Origin: VAZQ01 sp035300505 | Lineage (GTDB): Bacteria > Pseudomonadota > Alphaproteobacteria > Rhizobiales > Xanthobacteraceae | Direction: 5' to 3' | DNA length: 22,671 nt | Assembly: GCA_035300505.1 (NCBI GenBank) | Contig: DATGVJ010000442.1 | Location: forward strand, 1 to 22,671 | Part shown: positions 1 through 6,607 of the stretch, one piece after another | Position numbering within the stretch: position 1 is the first letter of the stretch | Layout: each line of letters starts with the position of its first letter | Translations under genes and position numbers: made by a program | The notes under the pieces: generated by a model | The model's input: the letters and a program-made list of their open reading frames with translations, nothing else | Database searches by the model: none | Told to the model about the DNA's origin: nothing

Positions 1-2
1 CG

Positions 3-601
3 TCTGACGGCGGGCTGATCATCACGGAAGCCACTGCGATCGCAGCGTCCGCGCGCGGCTACTATCATGCTCCAGGTCTGTACGCCGACGAGCATGTGAC
101 GGGCTGGAAACGCATCACGGATGCGGTTCATGCTAAGGGCGCATGCATGTTCACGCAGCTCTGGCATGCTGGACGCACCACCCACATCTCGATTTCCCGC
201 GCGCTGTTCCGGGCCATGGCAGAGCGGCTCGATGGCTCCGGGCTGGCCTATCTGCATCTCATCGAGCCGCGGGTGAAGGGTGGGGAAAACCATTGCGGAA
301 GGGCAGGCGCCGGTCGTGGCGCAGGAGTTGAGCAAGATCTTCCGGGGACCGGTTATCGCGGCCGGTGGGTTCAACCCCGACACGGCCGAGGCAAGCGTTG
401 CCCATGGCGATGCCAGCTTGATCGCCTTCGGTCGCCACTTCATTGCGAATCCCGACCTGCCCAAGCGGATCGAGCTCGGCCTTGCCGTTGAACCCGTACG
501 ATCGCAGCACCTTCTATGGCTACGATGCGCGGGGCTATACCGATTATCCCGCTTACGAGGCGCCTGTACCAGATCCGCTCCCCATTCCTGAGGGCCTGTG
601 A
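3..601 (+). pseudogene. Old Yellow Enzyme (NADH:flavin oxidoreductase) remnant
   Basis: This is the remains of an FMN-dependent ene-reductase of the NemA/OYE family; such enzymes reduce activated alkenes or nitro compounds. It enters from the left edge. Pieces in three frames match the family in order. The first runs from the N-terminal barrel through QLWHAGRTTH, which includes the conserved QLWH-GR stretch. The second, from about 206, is the late barrel piece LDGSGLAYLHLIEPRVKG. The third is the FMN-phosphate region RGPVIAAGGFNPDTA and LIAFGRHFIANPDLP. The last is the C-terminal NPYDRSTFYG. Roughly 190 residues are missing where TTHISI meets SRALFRAMAERL near 200. A frameshift lies near 275-285 and another near 480, where one extra C restores the LPLNPYDRSTF reading to the TGA at 599-601. 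Its probable partners are the dead dehydrogenase next door and the TetR genes. The family call is secure; the gene is certainly non-functional as read. Confidence 0.85.
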
Positions 602-650
602 GCTTACCGAACGCCGGCCGCGTCGGCAGGGCCTTGGTTTGTTGCTGAGC

Positions 651-1279
651 CTAGTCTGACGCCAATGTCCGGGGGGCCTGAGTCCTATGCAATCTTCTCG
701 GTTGCTCGGGCGTCAGGAATGTGCTGTAGACCGGCGTCTCGATCACGGGGGGGCCAGCTCGATCGCCAGGTTCTTGACCAGCGCATGGACGCCGCCATTG
801 GCCGCCGAATACGCGGACGACGGCGTGGCACCGATCGCCTGCAGGCCCCACATCGAGCCAGTCTGCACAATCGCACCGCCACGGCCCGCGGCTATCATGG
901 TTTTCGCGGCCGCCTGTGCAATGAAAAACTTGCCCTTGAGTATGATGCCCAGGAAGCGATCATACTCAGCCTCGGTGACGTCGAGGAAAGGCTTCGGCCC
1001 GAAGATGCCGGCGTTGTTGAACAGGACGTCGAGACGGGCGAAGCGATCAATCGCTGTCTTCACAGCTGCTTCTCCGGTCGCCGGCAGGACGATGTCCCCC
1101 AGGTGAGCGATAGCGCGCTTTCCGGTCGCGTCGATTTCTTTGGCAGCGGCTTCGGCCTTGGCGGCATCGCGTCCGATGATGACGACCGAACCGCCTTCCG
1201 CGACAAATCGAGTCGCTACCTCCTTGCCGATGCCTGAACTACCTCCCGTGACGATCGCGACCTTGTCCTGAAAGCGCAT
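651..1279 (-). pseudogene. Short-chain dehydrogenase/reductase (SDR), frameshifted and C-truncated
   Basis: This was a classical NAD(P)-dependent Rossmann-fold SDR. The start is the ATG at 1277-1279 (MRFQDKVAIVTGG), with a GGAGAG ribosome site about 7 bases upstream. Visible motifs are the cofactor loop TGGSSGIGKEVA, the NNAG motif (LFNNAGIFGP), the catalytic Ser in QTGSMWG and the YxxxN-type active site. That last motif reads SAYSAANGGV, so Asn replaces the usual active-site Lys. The original frame stops at 743-745 straight after NLAIELAPP. The family's next residues, about HGIRVNAVAPA, are absent. The C-terminal continuation VIETPVYSTFLTPEQ is in another frame and stops at 651-653, about 50 residues short of a normal SDR end. 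Two ATCGAT-core palindromes lie directly upstream, so it was probably controlled by the neighbouring TetR regulators. It is almost certainly dead. Confidence 0.85.
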
Positions 1280-1300
1280 GGGTAACTCTCCTGCCATTCT

Positions 1301-1314
1301 ACCTATCGATAGGT
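1301..1314. promoter_or_regulatory. ATCGAT-core palindrome upstream of the SDR pseudogene
   Basis: ACCTATCGATAGGT is a perfect 14-bp palindrome, about 20 bases upstream of the SDR start codon and overlapping its leader. It shares the CTATCGATAG core with boxes near 1360, 1784, 2491 and 2542. The size, symmetry and placement in front of TetR genes and their neighbours fit a TetR-family operator. The assignment to these regulators is inference. Confidence 0.6.
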
Positions 1315-1354
1315 TGACGGAGGTAGCTCTGGAAATCAGTCGCGTCAAGCTCTA

Positions 1355-1366
1355 TCTATCGATAGA
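1355..1366. promoter_or_regulatory. Second ATCGAT-core palindrome upstream of the SDR pseudogene
   Basis: TCTATCGATAGA is a perfect 12-bp palindrome whose centre lies about 53 bp (roughly five helical turns) from the box at 1301-1314. It is a likely second TetR operator for the SDR promoter, judged by sequence similarity only. Confidence 0.55.
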
Positions 1367-1399
1367 GAAAAACAACATCGTGACGGAAGCCCAACGGCG

Positions 1400-1540
1400 C
1401 TAATCCCCGGAGTAGGCGAACCATAAGCCGCCGCCGAGAAGGGCCGTCAGGAGTGGGAGCTGCCAGCGCAAATGCTTGCGATGGCTTGTATTTCTGCTTG
1501 ATTCGATGTCCTCCGGGGACTCGATGACTGTGTCGCTCAT
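1400..1540 (-). pseudogene. N-terminal fragment of an EmrA/HlyD-type efflux adaptor
   Basis: These 46 codons have their own ATG and a CAGGAAA ribosome site 4-5 bases upstream. They encode a charged tail followed by a hydrophobic helix (LPLLTALLGGGLWFAY), as at the start of membrane fusion proteins of EmrAB-type pumps. Everything after the helix is missing: the frame stops at 1400-1402, where the SDR operator region begins. The family call rests on the tail-plus-helix pattern and the TetR-then-adaptor gene order, so it is moderate. Confidence 0.45.
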
Positions 1541-1765
1541 GATTTCCTGCCGTGCGTTTGAGGGAGGATTGAGAGGCAGGAAGCGGTCTCCGTAACGTCG
1601 AGCGACGGCGGCGGCCATTTTGGCCTTGGTGGGAAAATGATGATGCACGCTCGCGCTCTTGATGCCGACTTCGGCAGCAAGATTGCGAAAGCTAAATCCT
1701 GTGTACCCACCATCGCGGATATGCGCTTCGGCGAGATCCATTAGACGCTTAGCTGTTCCGCTCAA
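1400..1765 (-). CDS. Truncated TetR DNA-binding domain fused to an EmrA/HlyD-like N-terminus
   Basis: This 121-residue frame begins at TTG 1763-1765. That start aligns codon for codon with the ATG start of the intact TetR at 1912-2463 (LSGTAKRLMDLAEAHIRDGG against MSDVAAAIMDAAERRMRRGG), and AGAGAG lies just upstream. Residues 1-65 form a complete TetR helix-turn-helix, including VGIKSASVHHHFPTK. The ligand-binding and dimerisation domain is missing. The last 46 residues begin at ATG 1538-1540, behind an AGGAA ribosome site. They read like the cytoplasmic tail and single transmembrane segment of a periplasmic adaptor (MSDTVIESPED, then LRWQLPLLTALLGGGLW) and stop before the periplasmic domains. 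A deletion has apparently removed the end of the regulator and most of an efflux adaptor that may have overlapped it by ATGA. The product, if made, would be a membrane-tethered HTH; more probably this is debris. Confidence 0.7.
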   Translation of the reverse strand: MSGTAKRLMDLAEAHIRDGGYTGFSFRNLAAEVGIKSASVHHHFPTKAKMAAAVARRYGDRFLPLNPPSNARQEIMSDTVIESPEDIESSRNTSHRKHLRWQLPLLTALLGGGLWFAYSGD

Positions 1766-1770
1766 GGCAA

Positions 1771-1802
1771 CTCTCTTGTCTATCGATAGATAGACAAGAG
1801 AG
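1771..1802. promoter_or_regulatory. Long inverted repeat / operator at the truncated TetR start
   Basis: Two perfect 14-base arms (1771-1784 and 1789-1802, CTCTCTTGTCTATC and its complement) are separated by GATA. The repeat contains TCTATCGATAGA (1779-1790). It ends about 5 bases before the TTG start at 1765 and so covers the leader and ribosome site of the truncated TetR gene. This is the layout of an autoregulatory TetR operator. Confidence 0.65.
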
Positions 1803-1911
1803 CGCGCATTTGCGAGCGGTCTATCCACGGCCGCGGGTCAACATCGGCGCGCCGCCGCCAGCCGCTCCTCCTCAGCCATTAGTCCAAGTCAAAGTCGGAA
1901 TCAGCGTGGGC

Positions 1912-2463
1912 TCACTTCGAGCGCTGGCGACTGGCTTTCGTAGGTGCAGGCTTCCGTGCTCGGGTGAACTCACGTGTAGCTCGATCGTATACCGCGAAGT
2001 CATTTACCGCATTTGCCACCACCAATGCCCCCGTGATCGTCGCCAGCAATTGGGAGGCCTCATCTGACGAGAGGCCTTCGTCCACGAGCTTGTCGTGACA
2101 CATTTTGAAAAATTTCTTCACTTCCGCCGATACTTCCACAGGCAAATCTATGGATGATGCGCCGAGCACGGCGGCCGGGCACATCCGGTCTTCCGAATGA
2201 AGCGTCCCTCGGAACGCTTTGACCCAAACTTTGACCGGATTGGGATCCTTCTCGAGCTCCTGCTCGATCAAGTCCGCCGTCTCTGTGGTGTAACGCTTTA
2301 TGACGGCGGCGGCGAGATCCTCCTTCGTCGGGAAGTGGTAGTGGACGCTAGAGCTCTTGACGCCCACATCAGCGGCAATCTCGCGAAAGCTGAAGCCGTT
2401 GAAGCCGCCTCTCCGCATTCGCCGCTCGGCGGCGTCCATGATGGCGGCAGCGACATCGCTCAT
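1912..2463 (-). CDS. TetR/AcrR family transcriptional regulator
   Basis: This 183-residue protein is of normal TetR length. The N-terminal helix-turn-helix spans residues 5-60 (FSFREIAADVGVKSSSVHYHFPTKEDLAAAV), followed by an all-helical ligand-binding domain with MCPAAVLGA and a basic, Lys/Arg-rich C-terminus. Such proteins are dimeric repressors released by small, often toxic, ligands. The ATG at 2461-2463 follows AAGGGAG by about 11 bases. Its recognition helix is nearly identical to that of the truncated TetR, so the two probably read the same ATCGAT-type boxes, two of which lie in its upstream region. Its likely former targets (SDR, OYE, adaptor, monooxygenase-like gene) are all broken, which leaves it possibly controlling only itself or distant genes. 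The ligand is unknown. Confidence 0.9.
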   Translation of the reverse strand: MSDVAAAIMDAAERRMRRGGFNGFSFREIAADVGVKSSSVHYHFPTKEDLAAAVIKRYTTETADLIEQELEKDPNPVKVWVKAFRGTLHSEDRMCPAAVLGASSIDLPVEVSAEVKKFFKMCHDKLVDEGLSSDEASQLLATITGALVVANAVNDFAVYDRATREFTRARKPAPTKASRQRSK

Positions 2464-2482
2464 GTTGGGTCTGCTCCCTTAG

Positions 2483-2500
2483 CTACCTCTCGATAGGTAG
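2483..2500. promoter_or_regulatory. Near-palindromic operator upstream of intact TetR
   Basis: CTACCTCTCGATAGGTAG is an 18-bp palindrome with one mismatched pair. It matches the flanks of the 1301-1314 box (ACCT...AGGT) and lies 20-37 bases upstream of the TetR start, as expected for autoregulation. Confidence 0.55.
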
Positions 2501-2537
2501 AGCCTGCCGACACGAAAAACAATCTTTATCAGTCTAT

Positions 2538-2547
2538 CTATCGATAG
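2538..2547. promoter_or_regulatory. CTATCGATAG box between TetR and the monooxygenase-like remnant
   Basis: This is a perfect 10-bp core in the context TCTATCTATCGATAGG, the same context as the box near 1360. It lies between the TetR gene and the plus-strand remnant at 2674, so it could have served both directions. Confidence 0.5.
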
Positions 2548-2673
2548 GGCACTTTGCTAAGCGACATGCGGTATGCCTGTCGCAAGTCTAATCTTCGGGC
2601 CTTTGGTCGGGCCCGGATCGCGGCAGGGGGCATCACCCTTTCCCGGGCAATCTCAGAAAATAGGGGGGCGAAG

Positions 2674-2760
2674 ATGTTCTCGGTCATTTTCGAAGTCCAT
2701 CCCAACAAAGAGCAATTCGATCTTCACAAACAAGCAGATCAAGACTCCTTCGGCATCTGC
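2674..2760 (+). pseudogene. Antibiotic biosynthesis monooxygenase (ABM)-like fragment
   Basis: An ATG at 2674 sits behind a strong AGGGGGG ribosome site 6 bases upstream. The first 17 or so residues (MFSVIFEVHPNKEQFDL) look like the first strand and turn of small ABM-type ferredoxin-like enzymes. After that the reading no longer resembles the family, so only the beginning remains. The end given is where the resemblance has clearly run out. It faces away from the intact TetR and shares its operator region. The family call is tentative because so little is left. Confidence 0.4.
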
Positions 2761-3626
2761 TCTGACTTAGACGGCGGACAAGAAAAAACCGGCGCCCAAA
2801 GGAAAGAAGTGAGCTTTTCAATTTTCCTGACCGCGGTCACCGGGATTGTGATAAGCCTGAAGCCTAATCTCAATCCGCATCGCCGGGCGCTTGCAGCAAC
2901 GTTCGGCGCCAGTACCTTCACGTCCGCTGTATCTTGAACGAGAAGCTAGCTGAAACACATCGGTGGGGCAGGTGCCGGGCAGGAATCCGACCGCCGCAGC
3001 AGTGGGCGGAGAGGGAGTCCGCATTACGCATCTGAAACGATTGGATTCTTTTCTGCCCGCGGCTTTGTACCTACATTCACACCCCCGGGTCCAAGGCAAT
3101 CGTACGTCACAGTCCGTGCGCATCCATTGCGGCACTTTCAGCACTCCGTCCCGACATACGGTTTACCAACCGTCCCCTGGGCGGCCGACCCACAGGATAC
3201 CAAATGCATCCTCAACTCTTCCAAGCGTTGCCAATGCAAAATCTCGACGTAAGGGATCTCACCTTTCTTGGCCCACAGGTTCGGACACGAAGCGAGTGCT
3301 TCAATCGTCCTGGCAAATTCAAGGACTCGCTGCCTCGAATAGAAACCTCAGGCCAATCACCACCAAGCTGGAGTGGTCCAGTTCGGGGGACCATGCAAGC
3401 TTTGATGGGGTAGCCGCTACATCCTTCGGTCTTGCATTTGGTCCCAGTCCGCTCGAAGGCTTCAAGGCGCTGTTGATTGCCGAGAGCCCGCTCGCCTTTC
3501 GCCGGCGTCTCATCTTCACCGAAGCGGAACCTTTTACGCCGAGCCACAATGTCTTGGGAAAGTCCGCTCCATGATTCTATTCCGTCAAGGCAGGTTCGAA
3601 CCCCGGGATGACGCCGGCCATGAACT

Positions 3627-3656
3627 GAATCGCACAGAATCGCACAGGATCGCACA
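3627..3656. repeat. Three tandem 10-bp repeats
   Basis: The unit GAATCGCACA occurs twice, then GGATCGCACA once, with no spacer. A 10-bp period puts the units on one face of the helix, so a protein-binding role is possible, but nothing nearby supports one. Confidence 0.7.
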
Positions 3657-3953
3657 ATTCTTTCTCTTGATCATTTGATTGTACGGTGTCTTTATTTTTG
3701 CTGTTCGATTGATGAAGAGCAGACCCGTTGGTCTTGAATGCAAGATTAGTTCGGGCGTGGATTGCGTGCCGGTGTTGTGCGTGCCGCTATCGAGCCGTGT
3801 GGTCTCGGGCGCCGTGGATTCTGGTGGCAAATTGTTGACGGAGCAAAGGCAATGAAGGACGCTGGAATATTTTCGACAGCAAGCGACGAACCGCATAAGC
3901 CATCCGGGCAAGGACCCTTCGCCTTGCGCCAGCGAGAGCTGAGAGTTGCGCAG

Positions 3954-4225
3954 CTTGCGAACCGATTGTTTTTGGCCAAAACGAAGCCAATGATGAATAT
4001 TTGTGAAATTTCAGTTGAATCCCTCGAAAGAAGTTGCTCGGCCGGACAGCGACGTTGCGTCTCGCGTGATCAAGCGCCGAGTGTGGTTCGACTTGCGAAG
4101 AGCGTTTACGGAACGAAGCCAATTGGGAATTATCGTGATATTTCAATGAGCCGATATGACGCCAGAAATAACGCGTCATTTTTCAAGTTCGAAACCAATG
4201 GGAGATTTTTGTTTCGTTTCAGACA
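3954..4225. repeat. Diverged direct repeats, two to three copies
   Basis: Copy 1 (about 3954-4017) and copy 2 (about 4092-4150) share, in order, CTTGCGA, then GAAGCCAAT, an AT-rich stretch with GAAT, and GTGA(A/T)(A/T)TTTCA. The later blocks are offset by exactly 132 bases. A shorter third copy (about 4184-4225) keeps GAAACCAATGGGA...GTTTCA at a further offset of 76 bases. On the minus strand copies 1 and 2 could be read as LK(F/Y)H...LASF, but there is no convincing gene. The origin is unknown. Confidence 0.55.
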
Positions 4226-4248
4226 GATGCGCCGAAACATGGGTTGGT

Positions 4249-4311
4249 GGTGGGTTACGCGCGGGCCGAGCGCGCGCCTAGACCGATGCACTGTGCCCGC
4301 GCTAACCCACC
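4249..4311. repeat. REP-like inverted repeat overlapping the hisG 3' end
   Basis: The arms GGTGGGTTACGCGCGGG (4249-4265) and CCCGCGCTAACCCACC (4296-4311) are complementary except for one bulged base and enclose about 30 bases. Palindromes ending in TAACCCACC are, as I recall, common dispersed elements in bradyrhizobia and relatives. The right arm encodes the last codons and the TAG stop of hisG. The RNA hairpin would lie at the end of the hisG message and may act as a terminator or stabiliser, although no T-run follows. Confidence 0.7.
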
Positions 4312-5309
4312 CTACCATTCGCTGCCAGACTCTTCTCAAGCCTGGCAAAAAGCGAATTGTCGCGCGTGAACACGTAGTTCAAATCGGTGACGGTGACGGT
4401 TTCGGCGCCGCGGTTGCGCAGGTATGTGGCGAGCGCGTGCACGCGCCCGGGCGGGCAGTGCAGGGTGAGCATGCCCGAGGATGTCGGGCCGCCGAACGGG
4501 GCGGCGACGCCAAAGCGTTCGCGGGCCTCGGCCAGCAAGGCGTCGCTGCAAGCGGCAAAACGCGTGCGCACTTCGCGAAACGCGCGGGCGCGGGTTTCGG
4601 CGGCCAGCCGGTCGAACAGGATGCGCGCGATGGCGCGCTCGTTGTCGCCCCATTTTGCGGTGCGGGCTGCGACCAGGTTGGCTTGCGAGCGCAGCATGAT
4701 GCCGTCGTCGATGACCTTGAGCGCATTGGCGGCGAGTGTCGCCCCGCTGCTGGTGATGTCGACAATGAGTTCGGCCGTGCCGGCGGCAGGTGCGCCTTCG
4801 GTCGCGCCGGTGCTTTCCACGATGCGGTAGTCGGTGATGCCGTGATCCGAAAAAAACTTGCGCGTGAGATTCACGTATTTGGTGGCGACCCGCATCTTGC
4901 GATCGTGCTTCATGCGAAACGCAGTCGCGACATCGTCGAGGTCGGCCATGCCTTGGACGTCGATCCAGGCCTGCGGCACGGCCACGACCACATTGGCATG
5001 GCCGAAGCCGAGCGCTTCGATAAGGGTCACTTTGGTGTCGGCGTCGGCGATCAGTTCGCGCACGAGGTCTTCGCCCGTGATGCCGAGATGGACCTGGCCC
5101 TGACCCAAAAGTTCGGTGATTTCGCTTGCTGAAAGATAGGCCACTTCGACACCAGGCAGATCCAGAATGGCTCCGCGATAGTCGCGGGCGCCGCGCGGCT
5201 TCACAAGCTCAAGACCCGCGCGCGCAAAATAAGCGTGCGCGTTCTCCTGCAACCGGCCCTTGGCCGGAACCGCAATCACGAAGGGGGCGCTTGCATGAGG
5301 CGCACTCAT
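4302..5309 (-). CDS. hisG: ATP phosphoribosyltransferase, catalytic subunit HisG
   Basis: HisG catalyses the first and committed step of histidine biosynthesis, joining ATP and PRPP to give phosphoribosyl-ATP in the cytoplasm. The N-terminal strand VIAVPAKGRLQENA (residues 11-24), LGITGEDLV (75-83), and the PRPP loop VDITSSGATL (183-192) with preceding STGATEG are all present. At 335 residues it is longer than the roughly 210-230-residue short form. It carries a C-terminal part (about 220-335) ending in GMLTLHCPPG...GAETVTVTDLNYVF, which has the strand-helix pattern of a small regulatory domain. The ATG at 5307-5309 overlaps the hisZ stop as ATGA, so translation is probably coupled. The last four residues (GRVG) and the stop are provided by a REP-like palindrome. 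Confidence 0.95.
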   Translation of the reverse strand: MSAPHASAPFVIAVPAKGRLQENAHAYFARAGLELVKPRGARDYRGAILDLPGVEVAYLSASEITELLGQGQVHLGITGEDLVRELIADADTKVTLIEALGFGHANVVVAVPQAWIDVQGMADLDDVATAFRMKHDRKMRVATKYVNLTRKFFSDHGITDYRIVESTGATEGAPAAGTAELIVDITSSGATLAANALKVIDDGIMLRSQANLVAARTAKWGDNERAIARILFDRLAAETRARAFREVRTRFAACSDALLAEARERFGVAAPFGGPTSSGMLTLHCPPGRVHALATYLRNRGAETVTVTDLNYVFTRDNSLFARLEKSLAANGRVG

Positions 5310-6463
5310 GGAACGCCTCCATAGGCGGGCCCTTGTCCACAGTCAGCCAGTCGTTCGATCCACACCGCAAAACCGACGGCCGGGATCGGTACCGGCGATC
5401 CAAGCCGCGTCAGCAACCCGTCATAGCGTCCGCCGGCGACAAGCTCGCCATTGGCGTGGTCTTCGGGGTCGTGAATTTCGAAGACCATGCCGGTGTAATA
5501 GTCGAGCCCGCGCCCGAACGCGGTGGAAAAATGGATGCGCGTGACATCGACGCCACGCGCGGCCAGCAAGCTCGTGCGTTGTGTCAACAAATCAATTGCA
5601 GGATCGAGCTTGAGCGCAGTTTCCTTTGCGAATTTGTGCAGCGCTGCCGTGGCGCCATGCGGGTCGCCCGCGATGGCGAGAAAGCGTTCGATCAATTTGC
5701 GCTTCTCTTGCGGCAAGGTCGTCTCTCCGCCCAACGTTGCCTGTTCGAGAAAGCGGTCGGCGATCTCACCGACCGAGCGCCCTCCGACAGCGGAAATGCC
5801 CGCGATCGACAAGAGATCGGTCACGAGCGCATGGGCGGCCTTCGGATCGGAATTCGCAAGTGCTGCCAACACGCCCTGATATTCAGCGCGCGCGGAAGAG
5901 TGATTGAGCTGTTCGAGGTCATGCGCAAGCGAAGACTTGCGATTGAAATCCTTGATCAGCCGCCGCCGCCAGGCCGGCGCGAGGTCAAGGCCTGCGACCA
6001 GCGCGCTGAACAGACTGACGTCGCCCATGCGGATATCGGGCGCTGTGACGCCGTAGTGCGCGGTCGCCTTGAGGCCGAGAGCGACCATGTCGGCATCGGC
6101 GGCGGCTTTATCGGTGCGGGCGAAGGATTCGATGCCGGCCTGAAGAAATTCCGCGGGCTCCTCGCGGCGGTCGCGAAAAATCGTGCCGAGATAGCAGAAG
6201 CCCTGTGGCTGACGCGCCATCGGGGAGGCGAGGTAGTCACGCGACACCGGAATGGTCAGATCGGGGCGGAGACAAAGTTCACGGCCCTGCGGGTCGGTGG
6301 TGAGGAACATGCGCTTGCGGATGTTCTCGCCGGACAGGTCGAGGAACGGCTCCGCGGGTTGCAGCAGCGCCGGCGTCACCCGCAGATAGCCGGCATGCTC
6401 GAAGGAGGCGATAAGCGCCTCGGCTCGAGTGTCGGACTTTGCGGTGGGGACGGGTTTCGACAT
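5306..6463 (-). CDS. hisZ: ATP phosphoribosyltransferase regulatory subunit HisZ
   Basis: HisZ is a catalytically inactive paralogue of histidyl-tRNA synthetase. It binds HisG and is required for its activity and histidine feedback in organisms that have it. Class II synthetase-like motifs are visible: RPDLTIPVSRDYL, FCYLGTIFRDRR with EFLQAGIESF, and the HisS-like FGRGLDYYTGMVFEI and AGGRYDGLLTRLG. At 385 residues the length is normal. I place the start at ATG 6461-6463 (MSKPVPTAKSDTRAEAL), because the family begins near this helix. The frame stays open to 6607, but that extension does not look conserved. There is no strong ribosome site before the chosen ATG. It is first in a two-gene unit with hisG, and rsmE ends 144 bases upstream in the same direction. 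Confidence 0.93.
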   Translation of the reverse strand: MSKPVPTAKSDTRAEALIASFEHAGYLRVTPALLQPAEPFLDLSGENIRKRMFLTTDPQGRELCLRPDLTIPVSRDYLASPMARQPQGFCYLGTIFRDRREEPAEFLQAGIESFARTDKAAADADMVALGLKATAHYGVTAPDIRMGDVSLFSALVAGLDLAPAWRRRLIKDFNRKSSLAHDLEQLNHSSARAEYQGVLAALANSDPKAAHALVTDLLSIAGISAVGGRSVGEIADRFLEQATLGGETTLPQEKRKLIERFLAIAGDPHGATAALHKFAKETALKLDPAIDLLTQRTSLLAARGVDVTRIHFSTAFGRGLDYYTGMVFEIHDPEDHANGELVAGGRYDGLLTRLGSPVPIPAVGFAVWIERLADCGQGPAYGGVP

Positions 6464-6607
6464 GTGAACAAGTCTTTGGCGCAACGGCCATAAATGGTTT
6501 CGATCCAGTGGAAATCGGGGCACTAGCATGGGTTCATGAGGATTGCGATGACATTCGCCGAGGCGTCTCAAAAATAGCCCATATGAGGTGAATGTCGGGT
6601 CGCTCAC

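Larger units (their letters stand above)
2761..4245. other. About 1.5 kb without a recognisable gene
   Basis: Open frames exist on both strands here, up to about 200 codons, but none has a believable domain, start and ribosome site together, and none resembles a family I know. The stretch holds a 10-bp triple repeat (3627-3656) and diverged direct repeats (3954-4225). From about 3650 to 4230 the composition looks less GC-rich than the core genes. It is most likely degraded or foreign sequence attached to the pseudogene region. Confidence 0.6.

Noticed and set aside
3590..3625. A tRNA-like T-arm sequence (GGTTCGAACCCC)
   Set aside because: The flanking bases do not pair as a T stem on either strand and no acceptor, anticodon or D arm can be built around it.
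2963..3655. Possible genes on either strand in the gap (frames of about 147 and 203 codons)
   Set aside because: No ribosome site with a sensible start, no family resemblance, and both strands are open together, as expected by chance.
3762..5132. A 456-codon plus-strand open frame
   Set aside because: It runs antisense to hisG over most of its length and its translation has no domain pattern. High GC keeps the opposite frame open.
5126..6493. A 455-codon plus-strand open frame
   Set aside because: It is antisense to hisZ, which is unmistakable. The translation is Arg/Gly-rich and low in hydrophobic structure.
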